64,000 nucleotides of DNA. Source: Microglena sp. YARC (lineage: Eukaryota; Chlorophyta; Chlorophyceae; Chlamydomonadales; Chlamydomonadaceae). The stretch is taken from NCBI GenBank assembly GCA_022414725.1, contig CM039462.1, positions 181,696,103-181,760,102 of the forward strand, in the 5' to 3' direction. The number at the start of each line of letters is the position of its first letter. Position 1 is the stretch's first letter. Shown piece by piece: positions 19,869 to 32,186 of this stretch. The position numbers and the translations under genes are program-made. Below the pieces are notes generated by a model. It made no database searches. It saw only the letters and a program-made list of their open reading frames with translations, and was not told the DNA's origin.

Positions 19869-22800
19869 CACACACACATACCCACCCACACACCTACCCA
19901 CCCACACATCCACACCTACCCACACACTGGGCTGGAGGATGGTGGTTAAGAGACCTACACATACACACACACGCACACACACACACACAGGGCTGGAGGA
20001 TGGTGAGGAACGTTCTGCAATGGTTACGAGACCACGGAGCACCTCGTAACGTTTCTGGATCGATGCATCGCCTGCAGCTGCAGCTAGCACTCAAGTACAT
20101 GGCTCTGGGAACCTGCCACACACATGACCAGCCACGCAAACAGGAGGTAGGTTTTGGTGCAGGTGTAGGTAGGTGTAGGTGCAGCTAGCGCTTAAGTACA
20201 TGGCTCTAGGAACCTGCCACGCACTTGACCAGCCTCGCCAACAGGAGGTAAGTGTAGGTTTAGATGTACATGTATATGTAGGTGGTGGTGAAGATGTAGG
20301 TGGTGGTGGTGGTGGTGGTGGTGGTGGTGATGGTGTAGGTGGTGGTGGTGTGTGGTGGTGGTGGTGAAGATGTAGGTGTGGTGGTGGTGGTAGCGGTATA
20401 GGTGATGGTGTAGGTGATGGTGTAGGTGTAGGTGTAGGTGTAGGTGCAGCTAGCGCTCAAGTACATGGCTTTAGAAACCTGCCACACACATGACCAGCCT
20501 CGCAAGCAGGAGGTAGGTGCAGGTGTAGGTTGGTGTAGGTGTAGGTTGGTGTAGGTGTAGGTGTGGGTTGGTGTAGGTGTAGGTGTATGTAGGTGTTGTT
20601 GAGGTGTAGGTAGGTGTAGGTGCAGCTATCACTCCAGTACATGGCTCTTGGAACCTGCCACACACATGACCAGCCACGCAAGCAGGAGGTAGGTAGGTGG
20701 TGGTGGTGGTGGTGTAGGTGGTGGTGATGGTAGTGTAGGTGTATCTGTAGGTAGGTGAATGTGCAGGTAGGTGTAGGAAGGTGAAGGTGTAGGTAGGTGA
20801 AGGTATAGGTAGGTGTAGGTAGGTGTTGGTGTAGGTTGGTGTAGGTGTTGGTGTAGGTGCAGATGCAGCTAGCGCTCGCGTACATGGCTCTAGGAACCTA
20901 TCATCCACATGACCAGCCTCACAAAAAAGGGGTAGGTGTAGGTGTAGGTAGGTTTAGGTGTAGGTAGAGGTAGAGGTAGGTAGGTGTAGAGGTAGGTAGG
21001 TGTAGGTGTAGGTAGGTGGTGGTGGTGGTGGTGTAGGTAGGTGTGGGTGTAGGTAGGTGTGGGTGTAGGTAGGTGTGGGTGTAGGTAGGTGTAGTTGTAG
21101 GTGTAGAGCTCGGTTTAGGTGTATGTTGGTGGTGGTTTAGGTGTAGGTTTAGGTGTAGGTAGGTGGTGGTGAAGGAGTAGGTGTCGGTAGGTGTCGGTAG
21201 GTATATGTAGGTGTAGAGGTAGGTATGTGTAGGTAGGTGTAGAGGTAGGTAGGTGCAGGTAGGTGTATGTGTAGGTAGGTGTAGGTGTCGGTAGGTGTAA
21301 GTAGGTGTATGTGTCGGTAGGTGTAGGTGTCGGTAGGTGTAAGTAGGTGTAGAGGTAGGTAGGTGTAGGTGTCGGTGGGTGTAAGTAGGTGTATGTGTAG
21401 GTAGGTGTAGGTGTCGGTGGGTGTAAGTAGGTGTATGTGTCGGTAGGTGTAGGTGTCGGTAGGTGTAAGTAGGTGTAGAGGTAGGTAGGTGTAGGTGTCC
21501 GTAGGTGTAAGTAGGTGTAGAGGTAGGTAGGTGTAGGTGTCGGTGGGTGTAAGTAGGTGTATGTGTAGGTAGGTGTAGGTGTCGGTAGGTGTAAGTAGGT
21601 GTATGTGTAGGTAGGTGTAGGTGTCGGTAGTGTAAGTAGGTGTAGTAGGTATTGTAGTGTCGGTGTAGTAGTGTGTAGTGTGTATGTGTAGGTAGGTGTA
21701 GGTGTCGGTAGGTGTAAGTAGGTGTATGTGTAGGTAGGTGTAGGTGTCGGTAGGTGTAAGTAGGTGTAGAGGTAGGTAGGTGTAGGTGTCGGTAGGTGTA
21801 AGTAGGTGTATGTGTAGGTAGGTGTAGGTGTCGGTAGGTGTAAGTAGGTGTATGTGTCAGGTAGGTGTAGGTGTCGGTAGTGTAAGTAGGTGTAGAGGTA
21901 GGTAGGTGTAGTTCGGTAGGTGTAAGTAGGTGTATGTGTAGGTAGGTGTAGGTGTCGGTGGGTGTAAGTAGGTGTATGTGTAGGTAGGTGTAGGTGTCGG
22001 TAGGTGTAAGTAGGTGTATGTGTAGGTAGGTGTAGGTGTCGGTAGGTGTAAGTAGGTGTAGAGGTAGGTAGGTGTAGGTGTCGGTAGGTGTAAGTAGGTG
22101 TATGTGTAGGTAGGTGTAGGTGTCGGTAGGATTATGTGCAGGAAGGTGTAGGTGTAGAGAACAACTCGGCACTGTAAATGGTTGGGTCGTTGGTTGGTTG
22201 GTTGGTTGGTAGGTTGGTAGGATAATTAGTTTGGTTGCATTACACTGCCCTCTAACATTTTATTTTTGTTTCCGTCCCATGCACAGATACTTGAATTGGA
22301 GGGACCTGTTTCCCTGCTGTCCTTGCTGGAGGAGAGGTGGGGGTGGGGGGGTGAAAAAACAAAAATGTCCTACATTTGTACCACAAATTGTTTTCGTCAC
22401 ACATTTGTTTTTGTCCCACCCACAGATACTTGAATTGAAGGGACCTGTTTCCCTGCTGTCCTTGTTAGAGAACAACTCAGCACTAGGAATGGTTGGTTGG
22501 CTGGACGGACATTTAGTTAGGTCGCCTGAAACTCCCCTCAAACATTTGTTTCTGTCCCATGCACAGATACTAGAATTGGAGGACCTGTTTTCCCTGCTGT
22601 CCTTGCTAGAGAACAACTCGCCAGGCAGTGCAGGAGGCGGCCCTTGAGGTGATATCAAACTTGTTGGTTGGAGACGCAGACACCAAATTCAAAGTCCTGG
22701 TGAGTGTGTGTGCGTGTGTGTGTTGGTGTGGTGCGTGGGGGGGTGGGTGGTGAGGGGGGGGGCGGAGGGGGCGCTGGTTATAAGGGGGCGGAGAGGTGTG

Positions 22801-25800
22801 TGTGTGTGTGCGCTGGTGGTAGGGTGTGTGTGTGTATGCGGGGGAATGGAGTTCGCTCAACTCCCCGGCAGTACAGGAGGCGGCCCTTGAGGTGCTATCA
22901 AACCTGTTGGTCGGAGACGCAGACACCAAATTCAAAGTCCTGGTGAGTGTGTGGGCGCTGGCTGTTAGGGGGGGGGGGGGGGGAGTGGTGTTGTGTATGT
23001 GGTTGTGTGTGTATGTCGTGTGTGTGTTCGGGGGTGGGGGGGTGGGTGGGGGGTGGGTTGGGGGGGTAGTGGTGTGTGTGCGTGGGCGTGGGCGGCGGGT
23101 GTGGCAGCGGGCGGGCAGGTGGTAGGGAGACGCTTAAAATTCTCGCATGCCTCAAGAAGACTGTTCTGACCATGCCGGGCGTCTAGCGGTATTTATTTAT
23201 TCATGTATTTATTTAGTTATTTATTCATGTATTTATTCATGTATTTATTCATGTATTTATTTATGTATTTGTTTATTTATTTATTCATTCATTTATAGAT
23301 TGTATGCCGCAGGTTGGCAGCCGCATGGGAAAGGCCTTGGCAGACCACCTGGACGTGCTGACCGTGCCAGCAGTCTATCGTTATTTGTGTATTTATTAAT
23401 TAATTAATTGATTCATTTATTTATTATTTATTATTTATTATTTATTTATTTATTTATTTATTTTATTTATTTATTTATTTATTTTATGCCACAGGTCGGC
23501 GGCCGCATTAGAAAGGCCATGGCAGACCACCTGGATGTGTTGACCGTGCCAGCAGTCTAGCGGTATTTGTGTATTTATTTATGTATGTATTGTATGCCGC
23601 AGGTCGGCAGCCGCATGGGAAAGGCTATGGCAGACCACCTGGACGTGCTGACCGTGCCAGGTGTTATCGGTATTTATTGATTTATTTAGGTAGTTAGTTG
23701 GTTAGTAATCTATTGATTGATTGATTAATTGATTGATTGTTTTTGTGACGCAGGTTGGCAGCTGCATGGGAAAGGCCATGGCGGACCACCTGGATGTGCT
23801 GTCTGTGCCAGGTGTTATCGTTTTTTTGGCGGAGCCCCCCTCTTCAAGGGGGGCGAGAGCCCCCATGTTTACCCATTTGTCCGTCCGACCGACCGACCGA
23901 CCGACCGACTGACCGCAATGAAGCCTGGCACGTCAGCCAACGGCCTCGTAACTAACTCGCTTCCGTTGCCACCTGTCGCTCCCTTGCAATCACTCTCCGC
24001 CAATTTTTAGCGTCGCAGGCGACGCTGTATAGACCTTGTCAGTTAGTTAGCCAGTTAGTTAGTTGGTTAGTTATCTATTTATGGAATTATTTATTGATAG
24101 ATTTTTCTCTCTATGGCAGGTTGGCAGCCGCATGGGAAAGGCCATGGCAGACCACCTGGACGTGCTGACCGTGCCAGGTGTGGTAAGGCAAGGCAGCAGG
24201 TGCTTAGTCAATCTTTGGGCGGAGCCCCCTGTGCCTGAGGTCTGCCCCCTCACAGAGGTGAATGAAGCGTCAAGCCCGCTGCTAGAGCCGGGGGCCTGGC
24301 TGCTGCAGGAGTACTCTCTGCGTGGGGAGAGTATGGAGTGAGTCACTGTAATTTGATGTAATTTAATGCTATTTTGGGTGTTTGGGGGTGTGTGTGGGGG
24401 TGAGTTTTGTGTGGGTGGGTGGAGGTGGAGGTAGAGCTGGGGGCCTGGCTGCTGCAGGAGTACTCTCTGCGTGGGGAGAGCATGGAGTGAGTCACTGTAA
24501 TGTAATGTGATGTACTGTAATGTAATTTTTGTGTTTGGGGTGGGGATGTGGGTGGGGGTGAGTGATGGTGGAGGTGGTCATGCCCGCTGCTGGAGCCGGG
24601 GGCTGGCTGCTGCAAGAGTATTCTCTGCGTGGGGAGAGGGGGAGAGCATGCTGGTGGAGTGAGTCACTGTACTGTAATGAACTGTAATTTAATATAATGT
24701 AATTTTAGGTGTTTGGGGCGGGGGTGAGTGAGGGTAGATGTGGTGGTCATGCCCACTGCTGGAAAGGGGGGCCTGGCTGCTGCAGGAGTATTCTCGGTGT
24801 GGGGAGAGCATGGAGTGAGCCACTGCACTATAATGTTAGGTGTTTGGGGGTGGGGTGAGGGTGGGTTGGTGGAGGTGGAGGTGGGTGGGGGCGAGGGTGG
24901 ATGTGGGGTGGATGTGGGGGTGGATGTGGGGGCCTGGCTGCTGCAGGAGTATTCACTGCGAGGGGAGAGCATGGAGTGAGAAACTGTAATGTTCTGTAAT
25001 GTTATGTTATGTAATGCAATGTAGTGTAATGTAATGTAATTTTAGGTGTTTGGGGGTCGGGGTGGGGGTGGGGTTAGGTGTGGGTGGATGTGGGGGTGGA
25101 GCTGGGGGCCTGGCTGCTGCAGGAGTATTCTCTGCATAGGGAGAGCATAGAGTGAGTCACGAAGCCTGTACCACCAACACCACCACCTACCACCAACACC
25201 ACCACCCACCAACACCCAACACCACTACCAACAACACCAACACCAATACCACCAACACCACAAATACCAACACCACCAACACCAACACCCACCAACACCC
25301 AACACCCACCACCAACACCCACCACCACTACCAACAACAACAACACCAATACCACCAACACCACAAATATCAACAACACCAACACCCACCAACACCAACA
25401 CCACCCACCACAACCAACACCACCCACCACAACCAACAACACCCACCACCGCCAACAACAACAACCACCCACCACCAACAACCACCCACCCAACAACCAC
25501 CCACCACCACCACCCACTAACACCCACCACCACCACCACCACCACCACCCATCCAACAACCACCCACCACCACCACCCACTAACACCCACTACTGCCACC
25601 ACCACCACCACCACCACCCACCCCCACCCCAAGCCACCTCCACCCTAGCCCACCACCACCAACCCACCACCAACACCACCAGCACCACTACCACCACCCA
25701 CCACCACCCCAACCAACCAACACCACCAACACCAACACCAACGCCCCAGCCATGCAAATATCTACTTCCTAAGATGTTTACATAAACAGATGTGCCTTAT

Positions 25801-28800
25801 AAAGCCCTTACTAAGGATGGCCGCCATTTCAAAAAAACAAAATGAAGAACTATGGGCTTTGTCTTTGTTTTAGGCGTTTGGTGTGGGGGTGGAGGTGGGT
25901 GTGAGGGGGAAGTGGGGTGAGGTTGAGGTTGAAGGGGGGGGAGGTGGTGTGAGGAATGGAGGTGGGGGGAGGTGGGTGTGAGGGGGTAAGTGGGGGTGAG
26001 GTTGAGGTTGAAGGGGGGGGGTGGAGGTGGGTGTGAGGAATGGAGGTGGGGGTGGAGGTGGGGGTGGAGTGGGGTGAGGGGGAAGTGGGGGTGAGGTTGA
26101 CGTTGAAGGGGGGGGGGGTGGAGGTCAGGGGTGGAGGTGGGTGTGAGGAATGGAGATGGGGGTGGAGGTGGGTGTGAGGGGGGAAGTGGGGGTGAGGTTG
26201 AGGTTGAAGGGGGGGGGGGGGGAGGTCAGGGGTTGAGGTGGGTGTGAGGAATGGAGGTGGGGGTGGAGGTGTGGGTGAGGTTGAGGTTGAAGGGGGGATG
26301 GAGGTGAGGGGTTGAGGTGGGTGTGAGTAATGGAGGTGGGGGTGGAGTGGGTGTGAGGAGGGAAGTGGGGGTGAGGTTGAGGTTGAAGGGGGGATGGAGG
26401 TGAGGGGTTGAGGTGGGTGTGAGGAATAGAGGTGGGGGTGAGGGTGGAGGTGGGGGTGAGGATGGAGGTGGGGTGGAGGTGGAGGTGTGAGGGTGGAGGT
26501 GGGTGTGAGGGTGGAGGTGGGGATGCAGGTGGGTGTGAGGGTGGAGGTGGGGATGCGGGTGGAAGTGGGGGTGAGGGTGGAGATGTGAGGGTGGAGGTGA
26601 GGGTGGAGGTGGGGGTGAGGGTGGAGGTGGTGTGAGGGTGGAGGTCAGTGTGAGGGTGGAGGTGGGTGTGAGGGTGGAGGTGGGATGGAGGTGGGTGTGA
26701 GGGTGGGGGTAGAGGTGGGGGTGAGGGTGGAGGTGGGGGTGAGGGTGGGGTGTGTGTGAGGGTGTGTGTGGGTGTGAGGGTGGGTGTGAGGTGAGTTGCC
26801 TAGACTCAAATAGTCAAGATTGACTCTAGATAACTAGACAATTGCCATATTAGTATCATATAATCAGAGAGTGCCTTATTATTGGCCTTTTGGGACAGAC
26901 GGTTTAGACCCATGGACTACAGTCCAGTGAAAACAAAAAAATGCTACAAAGTTGCTTAACCACATCAGCTCAGCATATAAATACTTGGATTTAGGTATGC
27001 CCAGGGTTTGGCAACCAGATGAAGTCAAACCTTTTCTTTTTTTCACTATGGGGGTCCCTAATTCAGGACAGATTTCACACAAATGTGGGACAGAGCCAAA
27101 CGCAGATTACCAGACAATTACCATATTATTATCATATAATCCAGTATAATCAGATATAATTCACATTTAATTTCCATGTATAAATACCGTACAATTTGTA
27201 TATTTTTCCAAGCAATTACCACGTAGATAACCATAGAATTGTCTATGGTTATTGCCATGTAAATTGCCATGTCAAGTGCCATGTAAAGTGCCATGTAAAT
27301 TGCCATGTAAAGTATGAAACTGCGTGCTTACCTCAATTGCAGGCTCATCCGCTTCACGCTCAGCTTTGATCCGATCAGTGGGAGATTGCATGGCTGTGGT
27401 GATGATAAGGTGGGTCTGGGATTTTGGCATGACCGTGGTGACGATAGGGTGGGTCTGGGATAGTGGCATGACTCTGGAGATGATCAAGCGTGGTTCGGGA
27501 ATGATTGTGGGGGCTGGGATAGTGTGAGGGCTCAGTGGAAATGATGTGGGGGGCTGGGATAGAGTGAGGGCTCAGTGAAAATGATGTGGGGGGCTGGATA
27601 GAGTGAGGCTCAGTGGAAATGATGTGGGGGGGGCTGGGATAGAGTGAGGGCTCAGTAGAAATGATGTGGGGGGGCTGGGATAGAGTGAGGGCTCAGTGGA
27701 AAATGATGTGGGGGGGCTGGGATAGAGTGAGGGCTCAGTGGAAATGATGTGGGGGGGCTGGATAGAGTGAGGGCTCAGTGGAAATGATGTGGGGGGGCTG
27801 GGTTGATGATAGGGTGGGTCTGGGATAGTGGCAGGGCTGTGTGATAGATAGTGGTCTGGTATAGTGGGAGGGCTATGGGTCGATAGGGTGGGTCTGGGAT
27901 AGATGATAATGTGATCATTTAATTATAATTAGAATGTAACCACCATCAATGTAATGTTGCTTCCCCCCTGTCCGGCCCCCTACTCCACAAACACCTCCCC
28001 CACACTCACACAACACAGCCCCCCACGCATAATATCGAGGAGGTCCCTGCCTCCAATGCACACATGTGGTGGGCCAGAGAGTCCTACCTTCACCCCACCA
28101 AGTATGCTCAACACACCGCCACCTCCACCAACAACAACATGCATGCCGTGGTGACGATCAAGCGTCAAACTTGTGTCCATAGCTTTTCATCTCAGCTATG
28201 AGTAGCAGCTTCTAGGCAGCTCCCTGAGCCAGCCAAGAGGAGTTTGATGTGGCAGGCACCCTAAACCCTAAACATTTTGCCCTAAACTCTTAGCCCTAAA
28301 CCTTCAACCCTAAACCCTGAACATTTACCCCGTAACCCTAAACTCGTGTTCAGCTGATATTCAGATCGGAGTTGAGCAAGAGGAGTTTGAAGTAGCAGGC
28401 ACCTTCAAACCTACACTCTAAACCCTGAACCCTAGACCCGTGTTCAACTGACATTCAGGTCGGAGAGGAGCAAGAGGAGTTTGAAGTAGCAGGCACCCTC
28501 AACCCTACACTCTTAGCCCTAGACCCTTAGCCCATGCTCAACTGATCTTCAGGTTGGAGATGAGAAAGAGGACTTTCAAGTGACAGGCACCCTAAACCAT
28601 ACACCCTAAACCCTAAACTCTTAGCCCTAAACTCTTAGCCCCAAACCCTCAGACCTAACCCTAAACCCTAAACCCTAAACCCTTGTTCAACTGATATTCA
28701 GGTCGGAGATGAGCAAGAGGAATTTGAAGTAACAGGCACCCTGGTCATGAGCACTGGCATCTGGACCTTGCAACGCCGCTACTTGAATAGCCGTATGCAA

Positions 28801-31800
28801 GTCACCGTCCTGTACAGGTAGGTGTATGTGTGTGTGGTGTGGGTGTGTGTGTGTCTGTTTGTGTGTGTTATATATGTGTGTGGTATGTGTGTGGGATGTG
28901 TACGTGTGTGTGTGTGGTATTTGTATCTGTGTGTGTGGGATGTGTAGCCTCAAAGAAAAATACCGGTACTAAGGATCTGCCTAGAAGCTGCTACGAGTAG
29001 CCCAAAAGAAAGACACTGGCATCTAGACCTTGCAACGCTGCTACTTGAATAGCCGTATGCAAGTCACCATCCTGTACAGGCAGGTGTGTGTGTATGTGTG
29101 GTTGTGATATGTGTGTGGTATGTGTGTGCGTGTGTGGTATGTGTGTGTGTGGTATGTTTGTGTGGTATGTGTGTGTTTGTGTGTGTATGTGTGTGTGGTA
29201 TGTGTGTGTGTGGTATGTGTGTGTTTGTGTGTGTGTGTGGTGTGTGTGTGGTATGTGTGTGTGGTGTTTGTGTGGTATGTGCGTGGTGTGTGTGTGGTAT
29301 GTGTGTGTGGTGTGTGTGTGGTATGTGTATCTGTGTGTGTGGTATGTGTAGCCTCAAAGAAAAATAACGGTACTAAGGATCTGACTTGAAGCTGCTACGA
29401 GTAGCCCAAAAGAAAGACACTGGCATCTGGACCTTGCAATCCCGCTGCTTGAATAGCCGTATGCAAGTCACCGTCCTGTACAGGTAGGTGTGTGAGTGTG
29501 GGTGTGTGTATGTGTGTGTATGTGTGTGTAAGGTATGTGTGTGTATGTGGTATGTGTGTGGTATGTGTACGTGTACGTGGGTGTGTATGTGTACGTCTGG
29601 TGTGTGTGTGCGTGAAACATGAGCACTGGCGTCTGGAGCTTGCAACGCCGCTACTTGAATAGCCATATGCAAGTCACCGTCCTGTACAGGTAGGTGTGTG
29701 CGTATGTGTGGTGTGTGTGTGTGGTATGAGTGTGTGTGGTATGTGTGCGTGTGTGGAATGTGTGTGTGTCTGTGTGTGTGGTATGTGTGTGTATGTGTGT
29801 GGTATGAGTGTGTGTGGTATGTGTTCGTGTGTGGAATGTGTGTGTGTCTGTGTGTGTGGTATGTGTGTGTGTGTGTGTGGTATGTGTGCGTGTGTGGTAT
29901 GTGTGTGTGTCTGTGTGTGTGGTATGTGTGTGTGTGTGTGTGGTATGTGTGCGTGTGTGGTATGTGTGTGTGGTATGTGTGTGTGTGTGTGGTATGTGTG
30001 CGTGTGTGGAATGTGTGTGTGTCTGTGTGTGTGGTATGTGTGTGTGTGTGTGGTATGTGTGCGTGTGTGGAATGTGTGTGTGTCTGTGTGTGTGGTATGT
30101 GTGTGTGTATGTGTGTGTGTGTAAAATTAGCACTGGCATCTGGACCTTGCAACGCTGCTACTTGAATAGGCGCATGCAAGTCACCGTCCTGCACATGTAG
30201 GGTGTGTGCGTGTTTGTGTGGTGTGTGTGCGTGTGTGTATGTGTATGTTGTTGCAGTCCAGGTGTAGCCAAATAAATTAAAGGGACTGCAACAACACACA
30301 CATACACAGACATACATATACACATACACATACATATGCACGTACACATACACGTACACATACACGTACATATACTCATACACATACACATGAACGCAAA
30401 CATGCACATCATGTGATATGCTGTGGCCTAGTGCACCAACCAACCATCTGACCAACCATCCAAGCAACCAACCAACCAACCAACTAACAACCATCCAACC
30501 AAACCAACCACCAACCAACCAACTAACCCTTTCCCGATGCAGTGGATACTCCGATGCACATGGAGCGTGGGGCGTATACAACAGCCATAGGGCCTCTGGC
30601 CTAATGCACCAACCAACCAACCAACCAACCAACCAACCAACCAACCAACCATCCAACCAACCAACCAACCAACCAACCAACCAACCAACCAACTAACCCT
30701 TTCCCGATGCAGTGGCTACTCCGATGCACATGGAGCGTGGGGCGTATACAACAGCCAGAGGGCCTCTGGTCTAATGCACCAACCAACCAACCAACCAACC
30801 AACCAACCAACCAACCAACCAACCAACCAACCAACCAACCAACTAACTCTTCCCCGATGCAGTGGCTACTCCGATGCACATGGAGCGTGGGGCGTATACA
30901 ACAGCCAGAGGGCCTCTGGCCTAATGCACCAACCAACCAACCAACCAACCAACCAACCAACCAACCAACCAACCAACCAACCAACCAACCAACCATCTGA
31001 CCAACCAACCAACTAACCCTTCCCCGATGCAGTGGCTACTCCGATGCACATGGAGCGTGGGGCGTATACAACAGCCAGAGGGCCTCTGGCCTAGCTCAAA
31101 CTTTCGTTGTCTCTTCCAGCCGTCAGCCACGTGTGTTCAGATTATTCACAGACCCGAACCCCGAGCTGAGCTGTCATCTGTTGCACGAGACCATAGGGGC
31201 TCAGGACATATTCCGGACCCGGGGGGCTGAGGGGGGCCCTGGGGGGCAGGCCGAGGGGGGGCCTGGAGGGCCAGGCGGGCAAACAGGCAGGGTGGGGGCA
31301 CAGTCGTCGGCTCAGGACATGTTAAGAACCCGGGGGGCTGATGGGGGGCCTGGGGGGCAGGCCGAAAGGGGGCCTGGAGGGCCAGGCGGTCAAGCAGCCA
31401 GAGTGGGGGCACAGTCGTCAGATGGGAGACCCCTTGAGGTTGGGGATATAGATTTGGACTTCGGCACCTCTCCTCTTGGGCCAGGTAGCTGCCAGGCTGG
31501 CTCAGCTACAGCAATGCAGCCATCAGCTACTCCCCTTGAGGTTGGCAACGTAGATTTGGACTTCGACACCTCTCCTCTTGGGCCAGGTAGCTGCCAGGCT
31601 GGCTCAGCTACAGCAATGCAGCCATCAGCTACTCCCCTTGAGTTTGGCGACGTAGATTTGGACTTCAACACTTCTCCTCAGAGTACGTTTACCTCCACAG
31701 AGAGGGTAGCTGGAAGCGGTACGTCTGCCTCCACAGAAAGGGTGCCCGAAATCAATACGTCAGCCATCACAGAGAGGGTAGCTGGAAGCAGTGCGTCAAA

Positions 31801-32020
31801 CTCCACAGAGAGGGTGCCCGAAATCAGTACGTCAGCCATCACAGGAAACATTGCTGGAAGCAGTGAAGCCTCCTGCTTTCCGCAGCTACTCGCCTTGACT
31901 GTTATCGCTAGAGAGGAGAGAGTTACTGTGCGTATAGACAAGCTTGTTGACGCTTATACTAGTACTGCTGTTGGTGCTGCTGGTTCTGGTGCCGGTGCCG
32001 GTGCTGGTGTTGCTGTCCGC

Positions 32021-32051
<31 letters not shown>

Positions 32052-32154
32052 GTGTTGCTGTTCACGCTGCTGCTGATGCTGCTACTGGCTCCGTTGCCTT
32101 TGCTGGTGTCGGTGCTGGTGCTGGTGTTGCTGGTGGTCCTATTGCTGCTGTTGG

Positions 32155-32186
<32 letters not shown>

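Noticed and set aside
21180..22130. Regularly spaced repeats resembling a CRISPR array (also 32785-33530)
   Set aside because: Units are directly adjacent tandem repeats with no unique spacers, in a eukaryotic intron or satellite.
19223..22172. Long Pro/Ser-, His/Thr- and Thr/Tyr-rich frames
   Set aside because: They are simple-repeat translations between exon-edge copies. The real exon here is 19991-20146.
29373..30692. 439-codon His/Thr-rich and WLVGWLVG frames, and Cys-Val-rich frames on plus
   Set aside because: They are translations of (TG)n, (CA)n and (CCAA)n intronic repeats.
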